DNA of 64,000 nt from Akebia trifoliata (GCA_017979445.1 CM030708.1:29235613-29299612), one strand, 5' to 3'; shown: positions 24,201 to 36,239, numbered from the stretch's first letter. Numbers and translations are program-made. Notes: a model not told the origin generated them from the sequence alone.

Positions 24201-27200
24201 GGGAACTGAAACCTTAGGAAATTACAGAGACCAACTATTATATCATCTATTTATTTATTTTTTTGAACGATAACCATTATAACATTCTAAGATGCGTCAG
24301 CATGTGTTTACTTATTTATGAAGGTATCCGAATAAATATAAAAACCTACTGTGAAAATATGCCCATTGGGAAAAAAATATGGAATGTGTTAAGATCAAAA
24401 TGAAGAGCACACCTTTAAACGTGCTCGCTGTTGCATTTGAGCATGAAGGGTCCAAACATTGACACCAACAATGCGCAAGATGGATGAAATATGACGTAAA
24501 GCCGCAATTGAAGTACAAAAGACAATAGTTCGGCCTGCTCCATGTACACTCAAAAGATAATATAGAGTGGCATCTTTATCTTCTTCCCTACATCTGCAGC
24601 AAAGCATATTTTATTCAGTAAGCAAGGGAGTATGAGTGAATTTAATGAAAGTGGGATGCATGAATATTGATACAAACACAGAAAGTTAATATGTTCTTGA
24701 AAAAAACAGGAAAATATATTTTTTTTTTATAATCCAGAAAAAATAAAAGTAAAAAAGAACTCATTACCTGCCTTGTACATGCATCAAATTCAGAGGATTT
24801 GGGATATTTATTGTTTTCAATAATCTATGTTTTACTGTTTATTGTAAAGTCTCAATTTTACCATTTCAGTAAATTATATAGGTTCAAGGGTTTCAGAAAG
24901 TTGTTATAGAATTTTGCTGTGTTTAGCATTGTCACACTGCTTTGCGCGCTAACAAATTCCAGCAGTCATAGTTCCACTTAAGGATCTCTATCACACAAGA
25001 GGCAAGTTTCTATTTTCTGGTTAGTTGCTTTGTGGTAGTTTTATTAATAGTAAAGTTAGATATAGTTAGAAAAGGGGAAGTCCCAGGCTCAAAGGCCTAA
25101 AAGAGCTTCTAATTTATGTTTTAAATTGAATTAGAGTAAGATGACGGGAACTTTAGAGCAGCTGCCCAGCCACCTATAAATATGTAACCATGTAATCCCT
25201 CAATTTAAGTAAAGTGAGAAAAGAGTTTTTGTTTAAAGTTTGGCTTCTTATATTGAAGCTGTGTGAGGTGTTATATAGATTCTAGTGTTTTCTGAGGTTG
25301 AGGCGTGAGACAAGGTGCTTGGCTGACCAGCATCTCACAAGGTAGAGATATTGCCACAGTGCAGGAACATTTTGTGATGATGTCACATAAATATAAAATA
25401 GAGAGGAGAGCACATACTCAATAAATGACTCCTCAAGCTTATCAGTCATAATTGAAGCATTTGTCAAATCGAAAATGGCAGCATCAGCTCTCATTCCTGC
25501 TCGCTCAGAAAGTGTTTCTAAAGAACTCAACGCATCATTCATGGATTGTTTTGGTCTAATAGACCCACGCTTTAGCTTTTTCCGGAAATCAGCAGATAGT
25601 GCTATAGTTGCAGAAAAAACAAATGTTTGCCTTTTTTTTAATTGTAAATTGGAAACTGTTACACAGTTCTGCGTAAATTCGGAATGCCCTTCAACAGATC
25701 CACTAGACGTAGGAAGTATATCAATAATAGACTGCAACTCTTGAAAATGACCATTTTCTATCATTCGATCAGCCTCATCCAACACAAAGAAAGACAATGA
25801 GGATAACTGCAAAACAAACATGACAGATAAGAGGGTACCTTACCATGCAATAAGAACAATAGTAAATTCTAAACCATTCAGAACGATGAAAGTAAAATAC
25901 TAAATTAGCAATCTAAAAAAAATGCTTTTAGTACTAACTTCGACAAGGTGGTGATCTCCACCTGACATGAGTTCCCACAATCTCCCCGGAGTTCCAACAA
26001 CAATCTCAGGCCTTGTTTTTAGAAGTCTCTCCTGCTTTTCAGTTGACATCCCACCAACAATGGGAACCACCCTAATATTGGTGAGCCTAGCTACTTCCTT
26101 GAGATGATCAGTGACCTACAAAATAAAATCAGATGGCCTAAACGTTAAGGACACAATAGAAATAACCAAGACCAAAAATTAAACAACAATTTAGACCTAC
26201 ACATACAAAGCGAATTGAACAGTAGCTTATGATAATCTCATTAATAATTGCACATTGCCAATTGCATCTATTTTATTGAGAAGTAAAGTTTTGCCCTCTC
26301 TAAAGTTTCTTCAAACAAAAGCAACAAAATCCTTTGTTTTTTTAAGAAGAAAAAAAAACATGATTAATTCACGATTTTTCAATCAACGATTTAAACTCTA
26401 CTTATTTGCAAAGTTATGAAAATTAACTTTTATGTTATGTTTAATAATTTATTTTATAATAGGAAACTTTGTAACTTTGTTTAATATTACATTTAAAATA
26501 TGAAGTATACATTTCTATATTAAGCAAGGTATTGAATTTCAATTTCAATATCTATTTCGAGCATACTGAAAATGGAAATATTTCATGAAAATATTTCGAC
26601 TAGTGTTGAACTCAACATAGTTTTCAAGGAAATGATAGAAATGGTGAGAAAGTTTTTATCGAAATTGTACGAAATGATAAAACAGATATGAAAACACATT
26701 CACAAGTCATTAAGCTACAATAGACAGTCAAATGAATTGCAGAAATGAAGATCAATAGTGTTTCCTTAGACATTGAAATAAGTAATTAAGATTTTGTCTC
26801 CTAAAACAACTATATCCAATTTCATCCAAATATTTTCCTTGTTTAATCATATTTCCAAACCCCGACTTCATCACTATGTTGGCCAAAGCCACATCTGAGT
26901 TGTGGAACTAGATATTATCACATGCTCCATCAAACAAAATTTTCAGTTGCCAGTATTGGCGTTTAGCCAACCAAGCAAACAATAGGGTTTCCTGCTAATA
27001 CGAGAACATGGTTAATAAGATTTATAGCTAGAGATCCAAACGATAAACTCCTATCCAGAGTTCTAGCACTGTTGTAAGCCAAAGGGACCCTTTATAAACA
27101 GAAGTCACCAAACTGATTGACCTGAAATCCATCAACTCTTCGACACCATCCTTTTTAGGAATTAGAGTTATGAACGTAGAATTGGACCCATGATCAAGAA

Positions 27201-30200
27201 AGCACTCATCATAGAACTCTCCCATAGCCAACATTAAATCCTCTTTGACCACCTCCCAAGTCCCAACAAAGCTTATAGAACCCCATCGTAAAACCGTTGG
27301 GACCAGGTGCCTTATTGCTACACATGCCAACGATTGCTTGATGCACCTCTTACTCAGTAAAAAGCCTTTCCAACCAAACCTTATCGATTTCTGTGATAGA
27401 GTAAAAAAACAATATCGTTCAAAAAAGGTCTTTCTTCGAAGTCTTCTAAGTAAAGATTCTGATAGAAGTCCACAATAGAGTCCCTTATGCTCTCTTCATC
27501 CTCAAACACTCTATCCTCAACTAAAAGTCTCCTAATGAAATTCCTCCTATTGTTGGAGTTAGCCACACAATCAAAGAACTTAGAGTTATTGTCTCCTTCC
27601 TTTAACCATCTCACCTTCGACTTTCGTTTCCAGCTGATTTCTTCCAATAAGACCACCTTTGAAACTTGATTTTTAGATTTAAGCGAGTCATTCTTTTCCC
27701 ACCATCCAATAGACCACCCTCATCTTCTCTATCCAAAGCATTGATATCTTCCAACAGAGCTTTCTTTCTAGTCTCCAACGTACCAAAGTACTCTGGAGTT
27801 TCAAACTTTCAATTTTTCCTTCAGCTCCTTCAACTTCTTCCTAAAAATCATTCTCGGTCTCCCACTCCCTTCAAAACTATTCCACCACCTATTGACCAAT
27901 TCCACGAAACCATTGTGCTTCAGCCACATATTCTCAAAGCGGAACAGGGTTTGGCGTCTCAAATCAATCCCTGACTCCAATAAAATGAGTGTAGGATTTG
28001 ACACTAGCCTAGGAATTGCAGACTAAATGATAGAACCAAAGAGGTCCTCCCAACTCGATAGAGTAGGAATCTCTTGATTATTAGATCACGTTTAACAAGC
28101 ACCCCTCAAAGGTAAATCAACCTACTCGTTCCTATCCACAAACTCGTCAAACTTCCTCATACTAGAAAGGTAGCTACAATCCCCTTTCTTTTCACTTGCA
28201 AAACGGACGGGCATTAAAATCACCTCCTACACACCAAGGTTTATCCTAAAAGTTAGTCACATCATCCAATTCCTCCCAAAATTGGTCGCATTCCCACGAT
28301 ATAGTCGTGCCATAAACTCCAGTTAAAACCCAAGTCTTCAAAGATCCCACACTACTGCACTAGACAGACACAGAGAAGGGCCCTATCAAATGCTCCCTAA
28401 CAACCACAAATGTAGAGTCCCACATGACAATAACTCCCCTCGCCGTACCTAATGCCGGAAGGGACAACCACCTCACATCATCCCCTCCCCACACATCAAC
28501 GATAAGAGAATCACAAACCCCATCCAACTCTTGAAAAATGACAATATGAGAATTTTGAAACCAAACAATTTGCTTCACAGAAGCCCTTTTACGTCTATTG
28601 CCCAACCCCCTAACATTCCAAGACATAATCTTAACTAACATTGACAATTGATTGGCCCCTAGCTCTTCTCCTACTACCTCCCGATTTCAAAGGAAACTCG
28701 GTCACATTTTTTTCCAAGTTTTCCACTTTCTTGGATCGTCTCCCCCTATCTCTTTTTTGTGATGTAGATTATGTAGCCTTACTAACCTCTAACTGTATCC
28801 GGTCATCTAAATCCTCTGTGGCACTCGATCAATGGGAGCCAACTAAGTTCCCTGGCAAATAAGCAATCTGATTACTGTTCGGGCCAGCCTGATTAAACTC
28901 AAACAAGTTGATCCTCTTTACCTTATCTTCCTTGTGAAAGAACATCCCAAACTCCTTTTTCCTACCTAACACAAATTTCAGCAAAAACTCTGCACCACTA
29001 AAATTTTCAGACCTGGCTTCTCTTCAATGGGATCTCATGTTTTGTATGATCCCAACCTAAATTCTCACTACAGATCATTAAACAAATAGGATTAAGATCA
29101 TTCCTAATATTGGCTTGATGCACAAAGCAAAGTCGAGTCAATGAATCACATGCTTCTTCATTGTGAATTCTCATGTGGGGTGTGGAAATACCTTTTTTAG
29201 GAAGTTCAGAGCGCAATGGATGAAACTATAAATGGGGCAGAATTTTGCAACGCCAAACCATTGGAGTGAAATCCCAAAATGCATTATTGGCCTTCAATTT
29301 GTATCCAGTGCACCAGAATTTGGTTTGAAGAGTTGGTGTTTAGAAAAGAAGAAACTGCAAGCATGACTAGATTTTTTTTTTTTTTTTGAGGAGAAAAGTG
29401 AGGGCCTTCCTCTCTTCCACCTTACTCTTCTTCTTGTATAATGGGTTTTGACCTTTCCCTTAACATAATCACCTTTGGGAGAAAAAGAAATGTCTATTCA
29501 TTTATTAGCAATCCAGCAAATTTCAGTAATTTTACCTTGTCTGCAGATTAAATTCATTTCAAGCAGATTCTACTTTCAAGTAATTCCAAAGTCATATGGT
29601 GAAAAGCCCAAGAACTGACATTGAATTTAAACCATGCCTTCACGACTTCCTAGATTTCATTATAACTTTATTTTCATAAATTCTAGCTGCCCATTATACA
29701 AGTCAACACAAGTTTTTGTTGAATACAAGTTATATGATCATGCATGTTTTATACATATACATGTAAGAAGGCGAAGGCACACCACACCTTATAGCTTAGG
29801 TGATGTCTCGGGCATTTAAAGTCCTAAACTCCGTAAAGGATAGCAAGTGACGAAGAAATTATAAATACCTGGAGAGCAAGCTCCCTTGTAGGAGTCACAA
29901 TAAGAGCCCGAAGATGGCTTCCCCGATCACCTTTCTCTAGTGCATTTTCTTTCTTTGAGAGTGATTTTGCAGCTTTTTCCCGTTCTTCAAGTAGGCGTTG
30001 CAAAATGGGCAGTCCAAAGGCAAGTGTCTTCCCCGATCCCGTCTCCGCAGCACCAATGACATCCTAAATAGAAATCCTCCATCAACATCAAAAATCTTAA
30101 TTACTCGATAAACCACATTAAATTAGCAAGAAAAAAACCAACCTTTCCTTGATGGGCAGCAGCAGGAATACAAACTTTTTGTATTGGTGTGGGTTCCTTG

Positions 30201-31950
30201 AATCCAAGCCGGTATATCGATTTCATTAGCAAAGGATGGAGCCTCAATACATTCCACTCATAATGAGCTTCATCAACTATGGATGCTCCTTCAGCGTCTT
30301 CATCGGCATTGTTGCCTTCTTCTTGAACAGAACCACAAGACGAATTCGAATGCAAATTCGGATTTGTAGATTCATCCTCTATAAATTTCAAAGTTGACAT
30401 CAATTCAGACAAACATTTCAAACAAAGGCTACATATAATTATTATCTTCAGTCACAAAATTCTTTGAATTAAATATATATATATAGATATATATGGGGGG
30501 CGTTCAAGGGCCAACTTTTTGGCAAACTTTTTGGCAAAACATTTTTCAAAACATGAGTTAGAGGTTCTGGAATGGGCTGATTTTTGGTGAGGATGATCTC
30601 TACGGTGAGTAGATCATCATTACCAAAAATCAGCCCATTCCAAAACTTCTAACCCCATCAAAAACAGTTTACAAAAAATGGACGGTCCACGATTTTTCAG
30701 CTTGTAAACATGGGTTAGAGGTTTTGGAATGGTCTGATTTTTGGTGAGGATGATCTACTCACCGTAAAGATCATCCTCACCAAAAATCAGCCCATTCCAA
30801 AATCTCTAACTCATGTTTTGAAAAATGTTTTGCCAAAAAGTTTGCTAAAAAGTTTGCCATTGATCGCTACCCTATATATATATATATATATATCGTAAAA
30901 TTCTCCAAATAAGGGACTAGTTGATTAAATCGGCAAATCAACGAATTAATCGGGGATTTACCAATTAATCATGGAATATGATAACATTTAACATTTCTAC
31001 CCTTCACTCTCAGAATTTTAATTTTTTCAATATTCAAATCTCAAGAACAATAAAGGGTTTTTATGGAGGTTAAAGATGAAGAATTTTGGTAAGAAACATA
31101 AAACATCATTTCATATATTCCCCGAAAATTTTCCAATTCTATTACAAAAATTCCCATTTTTTACGAAACTTTTCCAAATTTATCCGAATTGAACTTTGTT
31201 ACTATGATTAACACAAAGATCATATAATGGGGTCAGCAAAATTCACCATCTTTTCCATATTTACCAGACAACCTATAAACCCCAAACCGAAGAACACATA
31301 TACAGATCACCACCAACTCAGGAATGGCAGACAACATCAAAGAAATGCAAAAGCCCAATATTCAAATTTTCCATGAAATTTGGAGCTCAAAGTAGACAAA
31401 TAAATAGCAAATTAACACTAACCGGGAACTTCCCCAATTTTCTTTTTCTTCTTCTTCTTAGCTTTCTTTTTCTTAACTTTCTTCCCAATCTTCTCTTCAG
31501 TACCAGCTTCAGAATCATTGATAGAACCACTATCAGAAGTCTGACGCTTTCGCTTCCTCGATTGAGATGAACACAAAGGATCAGGAATTACAAGACCGTA
31601 ATCGGATTCATCAATCTCTTCGAGCGAAAGAAACCCTACATACAATTGAATAACATGGAAACCCTAAAAACTCTCTAGCTTTACTGATGTTGAAATATAA
31701 AAAGAGAAACAAAAGAGGGAAATTTTACAGAGAGAGAGAGAGAGATACCTCCTTCGAGGTCGTTGGTTGGTCCCATTAATGGATGCACGAAGGGATCGTC
31801 GTTGCTGGGGAGAGATGGGTTCCAAGTCAATGTGTTCATGCGTTCTACTACGTCTATGTCTGGTTGTTCTATGAGTTTTCTCTTCGATTTTTTCTTCTTT
31901 GAGAGATGATGGGAAGGCGAAGAAGGAGACGCAGAAGCTTTGGCAGCCAT
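18227..31950 (-). CDS. RH13: DEAD-box ATP-dependent RNA helicase, RH13/Mak5/DDX24 type, 14 exons
   Basis: Exons, all with GT/AG borders: 31950-31749, 31635-31423, 30378-30143, 30063-29869, 26115-25939, 25806-25418, 24593-24413, 23642-23520, 23425-23309, 22466-22362, 21883-21743, 21571-21506, 20099-19944, 18343-18227. They join in frame to 805 aa plus TAA, close to the family length. The N-terminus is Lys-rich (KKKKSKRK; a Lys tract near 125-135), fitting nucleolar import. Motifs: Q motif GFKEPTPIQ (~197), AETGSGKT (223-230), PTRELA (275), GG, TPGR (324), VLDEAD (349-354), SAT (406), VFCTS (~495), ARGLDIP (551), HRSGRTAR (576-583), so all catalytic residues are present. The acidic/charged insert between DEAD and SAT and the linker before motif IV match the Mak5/DDX24 branch, known for 60S ribosome biogenesis. 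The C-terminus is basic ([18 protein letters not shown]). Introns carry a LINE, SINE-like DNA and two hairpin MITEs. The last exon junction is the least certain. Confidence 0.93.
19230..19705. mobile_element. Compound hairpin MITE, copy 2 (three hairpins)
   Basis: It lies in the last RH13 intron. Ends share GGGAGACAAT: left GGGAGACAATGTTGGGAG, right reversed GGGAGACAATTGGGAG. The inside holds three consecutive inverted repeats at about 19265-19365, 19432-19520 and 19590-19682, each built from the module GGGCTGATTTTTTGTGAGGATGATCTC and its complement (loops around TATGGTGAG). A second end-like motif GGGTAGCGTTCGGCTGCC at 19398 suggests two related elements fused or nested. Flanking 9-mers do not match, unlike the other copies. 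Confidence 0.7.
20610..20810. mobile_element. GGCG-rich transposon end (hAT-like CAGTGTTTTC terminus)
   Basis: In an RH13 intron, CAGTGTTTTCAGAGGCGC at 20610 opens a G/C-rich stretch with repeated GAGGCG motifs (GAGGCGAGG, GAGGCGTA, GAGGCGCAAG). Such CAGTG ends with GGCG subterminal repeats are known from plant hAT elements. No matching right end was found, so this is probably a truncated copy. Confidence 0.45.
21195..21283 (-). mobile_element. Short tRNA-related SINE-like fragment
   Basis: Read on the minus strand: CCAGCTAGCTTAGTTGGTAA contains a good Pol III A box, and GGGTTCAATTCCCGCC about 40 bp on is a near-consensus B box. It then runs into A/T-rich DNA. It lies in an RH13 intron (between exons 12 and 13) on the same strand as the gene. 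The same head recurs at 43610-43690. It is not an intact tRNA: no acceptor stem or clear anticodon arm is seen. Confidence 0.5.
26800..28650 (-). pseudogene. Decayed LINE (endonuclease plus partial reverse transcriptase) in RH13 intron 4
   Basis: On the same strand as the host gene. From 28647 a frame starts [16 protein letters not shown], the typical start of a plant LINE ORF2 with its AP-type endonuclease, and it continues to about 28360. Around 27656-27381 follows [17 protein letters not shown], the linker before the reverse transcriptase. Around 27220-27060 [20 protein letters not shown] matches the first RT motifs. Remnants such as SGFG near 26850 suggest the RT continues, but with many stops and shifts. 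The catalytic YADD-type motif is not visible, so the copy is dead. About 700 bp upstream (to 29390) may be decayed ORF1. Confidence 0.8.
30495..30872. mobile_element. Compound double-hairpin MITE, copy 3
   Basis: 378 bp in RH13 intron 2, inserted in a TA microsatellite. Flanks GATATATAT (30486-30494) and TATATATAT (30873-30881) match at 8 of 9. Long outer arms: left from GGGGGGCGTTCAAGGGCCAAC, right reversed from GGGTAGCGATCAATGGC, then 60 bp of near identity (GGCAAACTTTTTGGCAAAAC). Two inner hairpins at about 30549-30653 and 30711-30812 use the same module as copy 1, with the shared spacer TGGACGGTCCACGATTTTTC. The clearest copy for outer-arm symmetry. Confidence 0.8.
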
Positions 31951-32019
31951 GGCGGCAATGATGTTTGCTGTGGAGACTGGAGATAACGAAAGGGCTTTAG
32001 TAGCAGTAGCAATTGTGAG

Positions 32020-32231
32020 ATGGTTTTAAAACTCGTCCGAGACCGAAACGTATCGCCCGAGTCGTTTTGGTATCGGGCATGAACGAGAAGGACGAGATTT
32101 AAAAAAACTCACGTTCATTTTTAAAATTTTTGAACGAGACGTCTCAAACGTATCGGAAAACTCGTCCGATACGAATCGGTATCGGGCCTGGACTAGACGA
32201 AACGAGACGGGAAATCAAGTTTTAAAACCAT
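32020..32231. mobile_element. hAT-like MITE (TATGGTTTTAAAACTCG family) just upstream of RH13
   Basis: Inverted ends ATGGTTTTAAAACTCGTC (left) and, reversed from the right, ATGGTTTTAAAACTTG. The inside has several CGTATCGG and CGAGACG motifs, giving a CpG-dense block. It begins only about 70 bp from the RH13 start codon (31950), so it must lie in or replace part of the promoter or 5' UTR. Flanking repeats are unclear. Same family as 36240-36437. Confidence 0.7.
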
Positions 32232-33276
32232 TTGATGACTTGGGAGTTCGTGTTCTAATTTCTAAAACACTTTGAAAGCTGCTATTAGCACCCCAACTTT
32301 TACATATTAGACCCCAATTTTTAAAATTATTTATCACACCCTAATTAAAAGATTAAAACACACTATTCAAATGTCACAAAGCTTCGTTCGAGTTATTACC
32401 TCAACCTTACAAAAAATTATAATACATTCAAACTACTTCATTACAAATAGGATTCGGCTCATATAAAATCCTAAAGCTACTTATTTCTTATTTTAATTGG
32501 GATATAATAAGTAAAAGTTGGGGGTGCCAATAACACCTCCCTTATTTTGTTGTGTAAAAAGAAACTTTTTTATTTATTTATTATTATTTATACAATTTAT
32601 TCTCTTTTATGTTGATGGTGAATGGCATTAATATTTTGATTATTGTTATTTGTAGTGCTAATTTTATTATTTTTTGTGATGCTGTTAGAGGATACAATGT
32701 ATGTTTCAATCGATTAAATTTATTATTAGGGTTATGTAGGTATTGATTTATTAGGTCTAATTTTCATAAGTCCATTTTTAAAGGAGATGTTGTCGAAATT
32801 TCAAAAGAATTCTGAGTGAATTATCAGTTTATTAAATTTTTTAATATTTATATTATTGTTTCAAAATGCTAACGAGAATAGTCTGAAGTGATATCATCAA
32901 ATACAATACTTCCAAGCCCTTGAAGAATATTTGCGTCATCCTCGTTAACATAAAAATGTTCTTCAATCCCAAACAAGCTAAAAATGTATAAATCACTCAA
33001 TTTGTTTCCCTCCAAAAGAAAATTTTGCAAATCTCACGCTAAGATTTGAATCTCTTTGACAATTTCAGCATAATTCCAAATTCAAGGTTATTTTTTCCTA
33101 ATTTTATCTTTTATATAAATAGAAATAATTTAATTGGAATACTTTAAAATTATGATTATATTGGTCGTTTTAGAGTATTTTGGTGTCCTTGTAGGCTTTT
33201 GAAGGCATTTTGGCCATTTTACCAAAATCCAGCAATTATAAACTATTTTATTAGAGATTAGTTTCTAGATTCTAAG
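32232..33276. other. Gene-free intergenic DNA
   Basis: No coding frame or recognised element. The first 300 bases have a weak inverted pair (CACCCCAACTTTTAC near 32290; GTAAAAGTTGGGGGTGCC near 32511), which may be another old MITE of about 240 bp. Confidence 0.35.
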
Positions 33277-33600
33277 TATTAGAATAGTCCCATAACGCCT
33301 GGGTACTATTGAGATGTGCGAGGTATAAAACATGAACAACCCTCACCTTATAAGTTGCCAATTTTCAAGGATGAGTTTAGCCATTGGGCTATAACATGGT
33401 ATCAGAGAGGGTGTGGGTTAGTATCTCTAGCCCTGCGTGGAAGGGGTGAGCCGAGTATCTCTAACCTTAACACTAAGAGGGAGTGTTAGAATAACCCCAC
33501 ATCGCCTGGGTACTATTGGGATGTGCAATGTATAAATCGAGGACAACCGTCTCCTTACAAGCTGTTTTTCAAGGATGAGTTAGGCCCATAAGCTTTAACA
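33277..33600 (+). mobile_element. Complete TRIM (miniature LTR retrotransposon)
   Basis: Two LTR-like repeats, 33277-33396 (120 bp) and 33484-33600 (117 bp), share the phrase CGCCTGGGTACTATTG, a TATAAA-type motif and the end TAACA. The right copy begins TGTTAG; the left has TATTAG. Directly after the left LTR is TGGTATCAGAG, the primer binding site for initiator tRNA-Met. Directly before the right LTR is the purine tract AAGAGGGAG. The 87-bp inside has no coding capacity. Flanks CTAAG and TTGAG are consistent with a mutated 5-bp duplication. Confidence 0.88.
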
Positions 33601-33977
33601 TTGAGAAACAACAAAATAAATTTGCAACGCTCTATCATACATACTTTCTCTAGTCGTAAGTTTTTCCATATGCAGAATCTAGTTTTTCCAGTCGTGGAAG
33701 CTTATAGTGTCATCGAACAAGGAAGGTAATTCGTCAAGGACATTGTTTTGTTTGATAATTTTGATAACTCATCTCAAGTTAACTCAATAACCTATTAGAA
33801 ACAATACCACACCCAGTTTGCCAAAAACACTTGTTTTTCTTTTTGGGATAAAAAATTAATCTTCTCTTTTCGTTAGAATAAACATAATTTCTTCTTCATC
33901 TAGATTCAGAAGCTGTCGCATTGTAGAAGCAAATTCTTTTTCTTTTCAATTTTATTTCTGATATTTTTAAATCCTAA
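33601..33977. other. Gene-free spacer
   Basis: AT-rich DNA without recognised features between the TRIM and a foldback element. Confidence 0.35.
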
Positions 33978-34275
33978 GATTACCATACCTTCATATTATG
34001 AATGAATACCTCTATATTAAGAATTACGTTAATGATTTTCTGACTCGAAAATTTGCACTCAGTCTGTATTTGGCTGACGTGGCAAGGGCATAAAACAACA
34101 TCTTGTTCTTGTGTAACCCCAAGAAAAAGATCTATGGTTATATGTCCTTACCACGTCAGCCACGTACAGACCAAGTGAAAATTTTTGAGTCAAAAAATCA
34201 CGACTTTAGGGTGTGATTTTATAACAATATCACTTACAGGATTTATTCATAATATTATTATGGTGTGGTAATATC
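33978..34275. mobile_element. Long foldback MITE
   Basis: The 298-bp stretch folds on itself along most of its length. The inner arms are strongest: GACTCGAAAATTTGCACT and TGGCTGACGTGGCAAG on the left pair with GACTCAAAAATTTTCACT and TGGCTGACGTGGTAAG read from the right. Weaker pairing extends outwards to GATTACCATACC (left) and GATATTACCACACC (right, reversed). The centre is a short loop around 34105-34130. Target repeats not determined. Confidence 0.7.
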
Positions 34276-34924
34276 ACAATCATTTTTTAAACTAAATTTA
34301 GTACATGTTTCCTATCTTTGTTGTAAAATTGAATGTGTTGAACAGATCCATCCCTATTACACAGGGGATTCGGGGTCCTATGTAATTTGAACCATGATGT
34401 TTTATATTTTTGTTGCCTGATTTTCTATAAAATTACTAAAATTTTATTTTATTAAGATTAAAATACTTATTTTTTGCTAGATGTATTATTTTTTCATTCT
34501 AATTGTCTAGATCCATTAAATTCAAAACACATTTGTTTTTTTTTTTTTCCCATCATTTTTTATACATAATTTTTAAAGTTTTGTCTTCATTTTATGAGAA
34601 AACACTTAACTGAGTTGAGGAAAAATAAAATAAAAATCAGGAAACAAGCATGTTGCATATTACTATAATGTCGAGTCAATATTTTGAATTGCACGTCGCA
34701 TTGGCCAATTCCATTAGTCAACTTTAATATAGGAAAACAAAGAAAGAAAGAAAAAATCTGATACATTGGAAATCCGAAAAGATATATTAGGCAAAAGTTA
34801 GGAAAAATGGAAAACAAATGAAATCTACTTCACCCTAGAATCCCAAAAGGTAGTATAAAGTGAATGTTTTCTCATATGCACTTGTAGCAAATAATAGAGT
34901 TTTACTCATCTAAAAGTATAATTT

Positions 34925-35435
34925 CATGTCTGTCGCAATGGGCGATAGGATCAAAAACTGACCAATCAGATCAAGCACATGACATGGACAATCGACCCGA
35001 TACATTGGTCAATTGACCCATCTTGTAGACAGCTTCATACATTTCCTCCCTGTCTATTTAAGTGTATATGCTCTCCAAGAAGTTACATGATATCAAATTG
35101 TTGTGCAATTGTCTTGTATTACGTTTTTTTTAGGATTACTAAAAAGGGAATTGTGTAATATTTTCTTTTGGATTTTTTTCTAGTTTTGGAGAGATAAGAC
35201 ACATTTTTGTAACTCCGATTTCATAAATAGAGATCTCTAAGATTGTAAAAACTTCGGGATTTTCTTCTTTTAGAGTTTGAAAGAGAGAGAGAGAGAGAGA
35301 AAGGAAGAGTGGTGTATAAGGGTTTTAGGGCTTGGGATTAATACCTTGGGTGTTTTTTCTTGTATTGTTCTCCTTTGATTTTTTAGTGAAGAAGATTGAT
35401 TATGATCTATAGATGTAGGCACACTGTCTAACCAC
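34925..35435 (+). mobile_element. LTR-like stretch (possible Copia solo LTR)
   Basis: The stretch combines a TATA-like start region (CTATTTAAGTGTATATG), a GA microsatellite, CTTGTATTGTTCTCC, and CACACTGTCTAACCACGTAAATCCTTGTG, wording commonly met in R-U5 parts of Tork-type Copia LTRs. No internal Copia domains lie beside it. The 3' border passes into the tandem duplication at 35436. Boundaries and class are inference. Confidence 0.35.
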
Positions 35436-35655
35436 GTAAATCCTTGTGTTTTCTGTGTGTGATTTATGTTTTATCTTTCCTGCTTCATTGTTTCACACAA
35501 ACCACCAAAAGAAGAAAACAAAAACCAAAGCACACTCTCAAAAGGGTAAATCCTTGTGTTTTTTGTGTGTGATTTATGTTTTATCTTTCCTGCTTCATTG
35601 TTTCACACAAACCACCAAAAGAAGAAAACAAAAACCAAAGCACACTCTCAAAAGG
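35436..35655. repeat. 110-bp tandem duplication
   Basis: Two head-to-tail copies starting GTAAATCCTTGTGTTTT lie at 35436-35545 and 35546-35655. I see one difference (TTTTCTGTG versus TTTTTTGTG). It duplicates the presumed 3' end of the LTR-like stretch together with flanking DNA. Small frames here are an artefact of the repeat. Confidence 0.9.
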
Positions 35656-36239
35656 GTCAAATGTATTCCCAAAGTTTCTTGATTGCATCAAGTGATGATA
35701 CAGTAATCTGGGCCTGTGGCCTATAGAACATTTATATACAAATTCATGGGGGGAATAAAAAAACAAGAAAATATAGCGGAGTTTATAGTACAATCCTCCT
35801 TGTCAGACTGGAGTAAACCAGGGCCCTCGGCTTGTCAACCACTCACCTCAAATGGAAGACTGGTTACGTGCACAAATTTTTTTAATCAACAAACGGAATC
35901 ATGAGCTATTAAATTCAACAAACCAAAAGAGCAGACATGCTGTTGCTGTAGCTTAGATCTCCCAGGTGTTGCAAGCAATGTGAAAATAAAATCAGTATAA
36001 ATAAAAAATACTATACATCAGACATATTGCATACAAGAGATATGATCCTTTACGAAGTTGAGTTGGAAATGCAGTTCATGCACACACATCTGATCCCAGT
36101 AAATGAGTCTGCTAATGGAGACCTAATGTGAGTTCCGAAATTTTGGCTAAGCCAAGAGTTGGCCAAACATCTTACACTCTAGAATGATAGCCTTGATAAG
36201 GTTTCCTTTGGTAGTCCAATTAATTTCGGACCATTAGAC

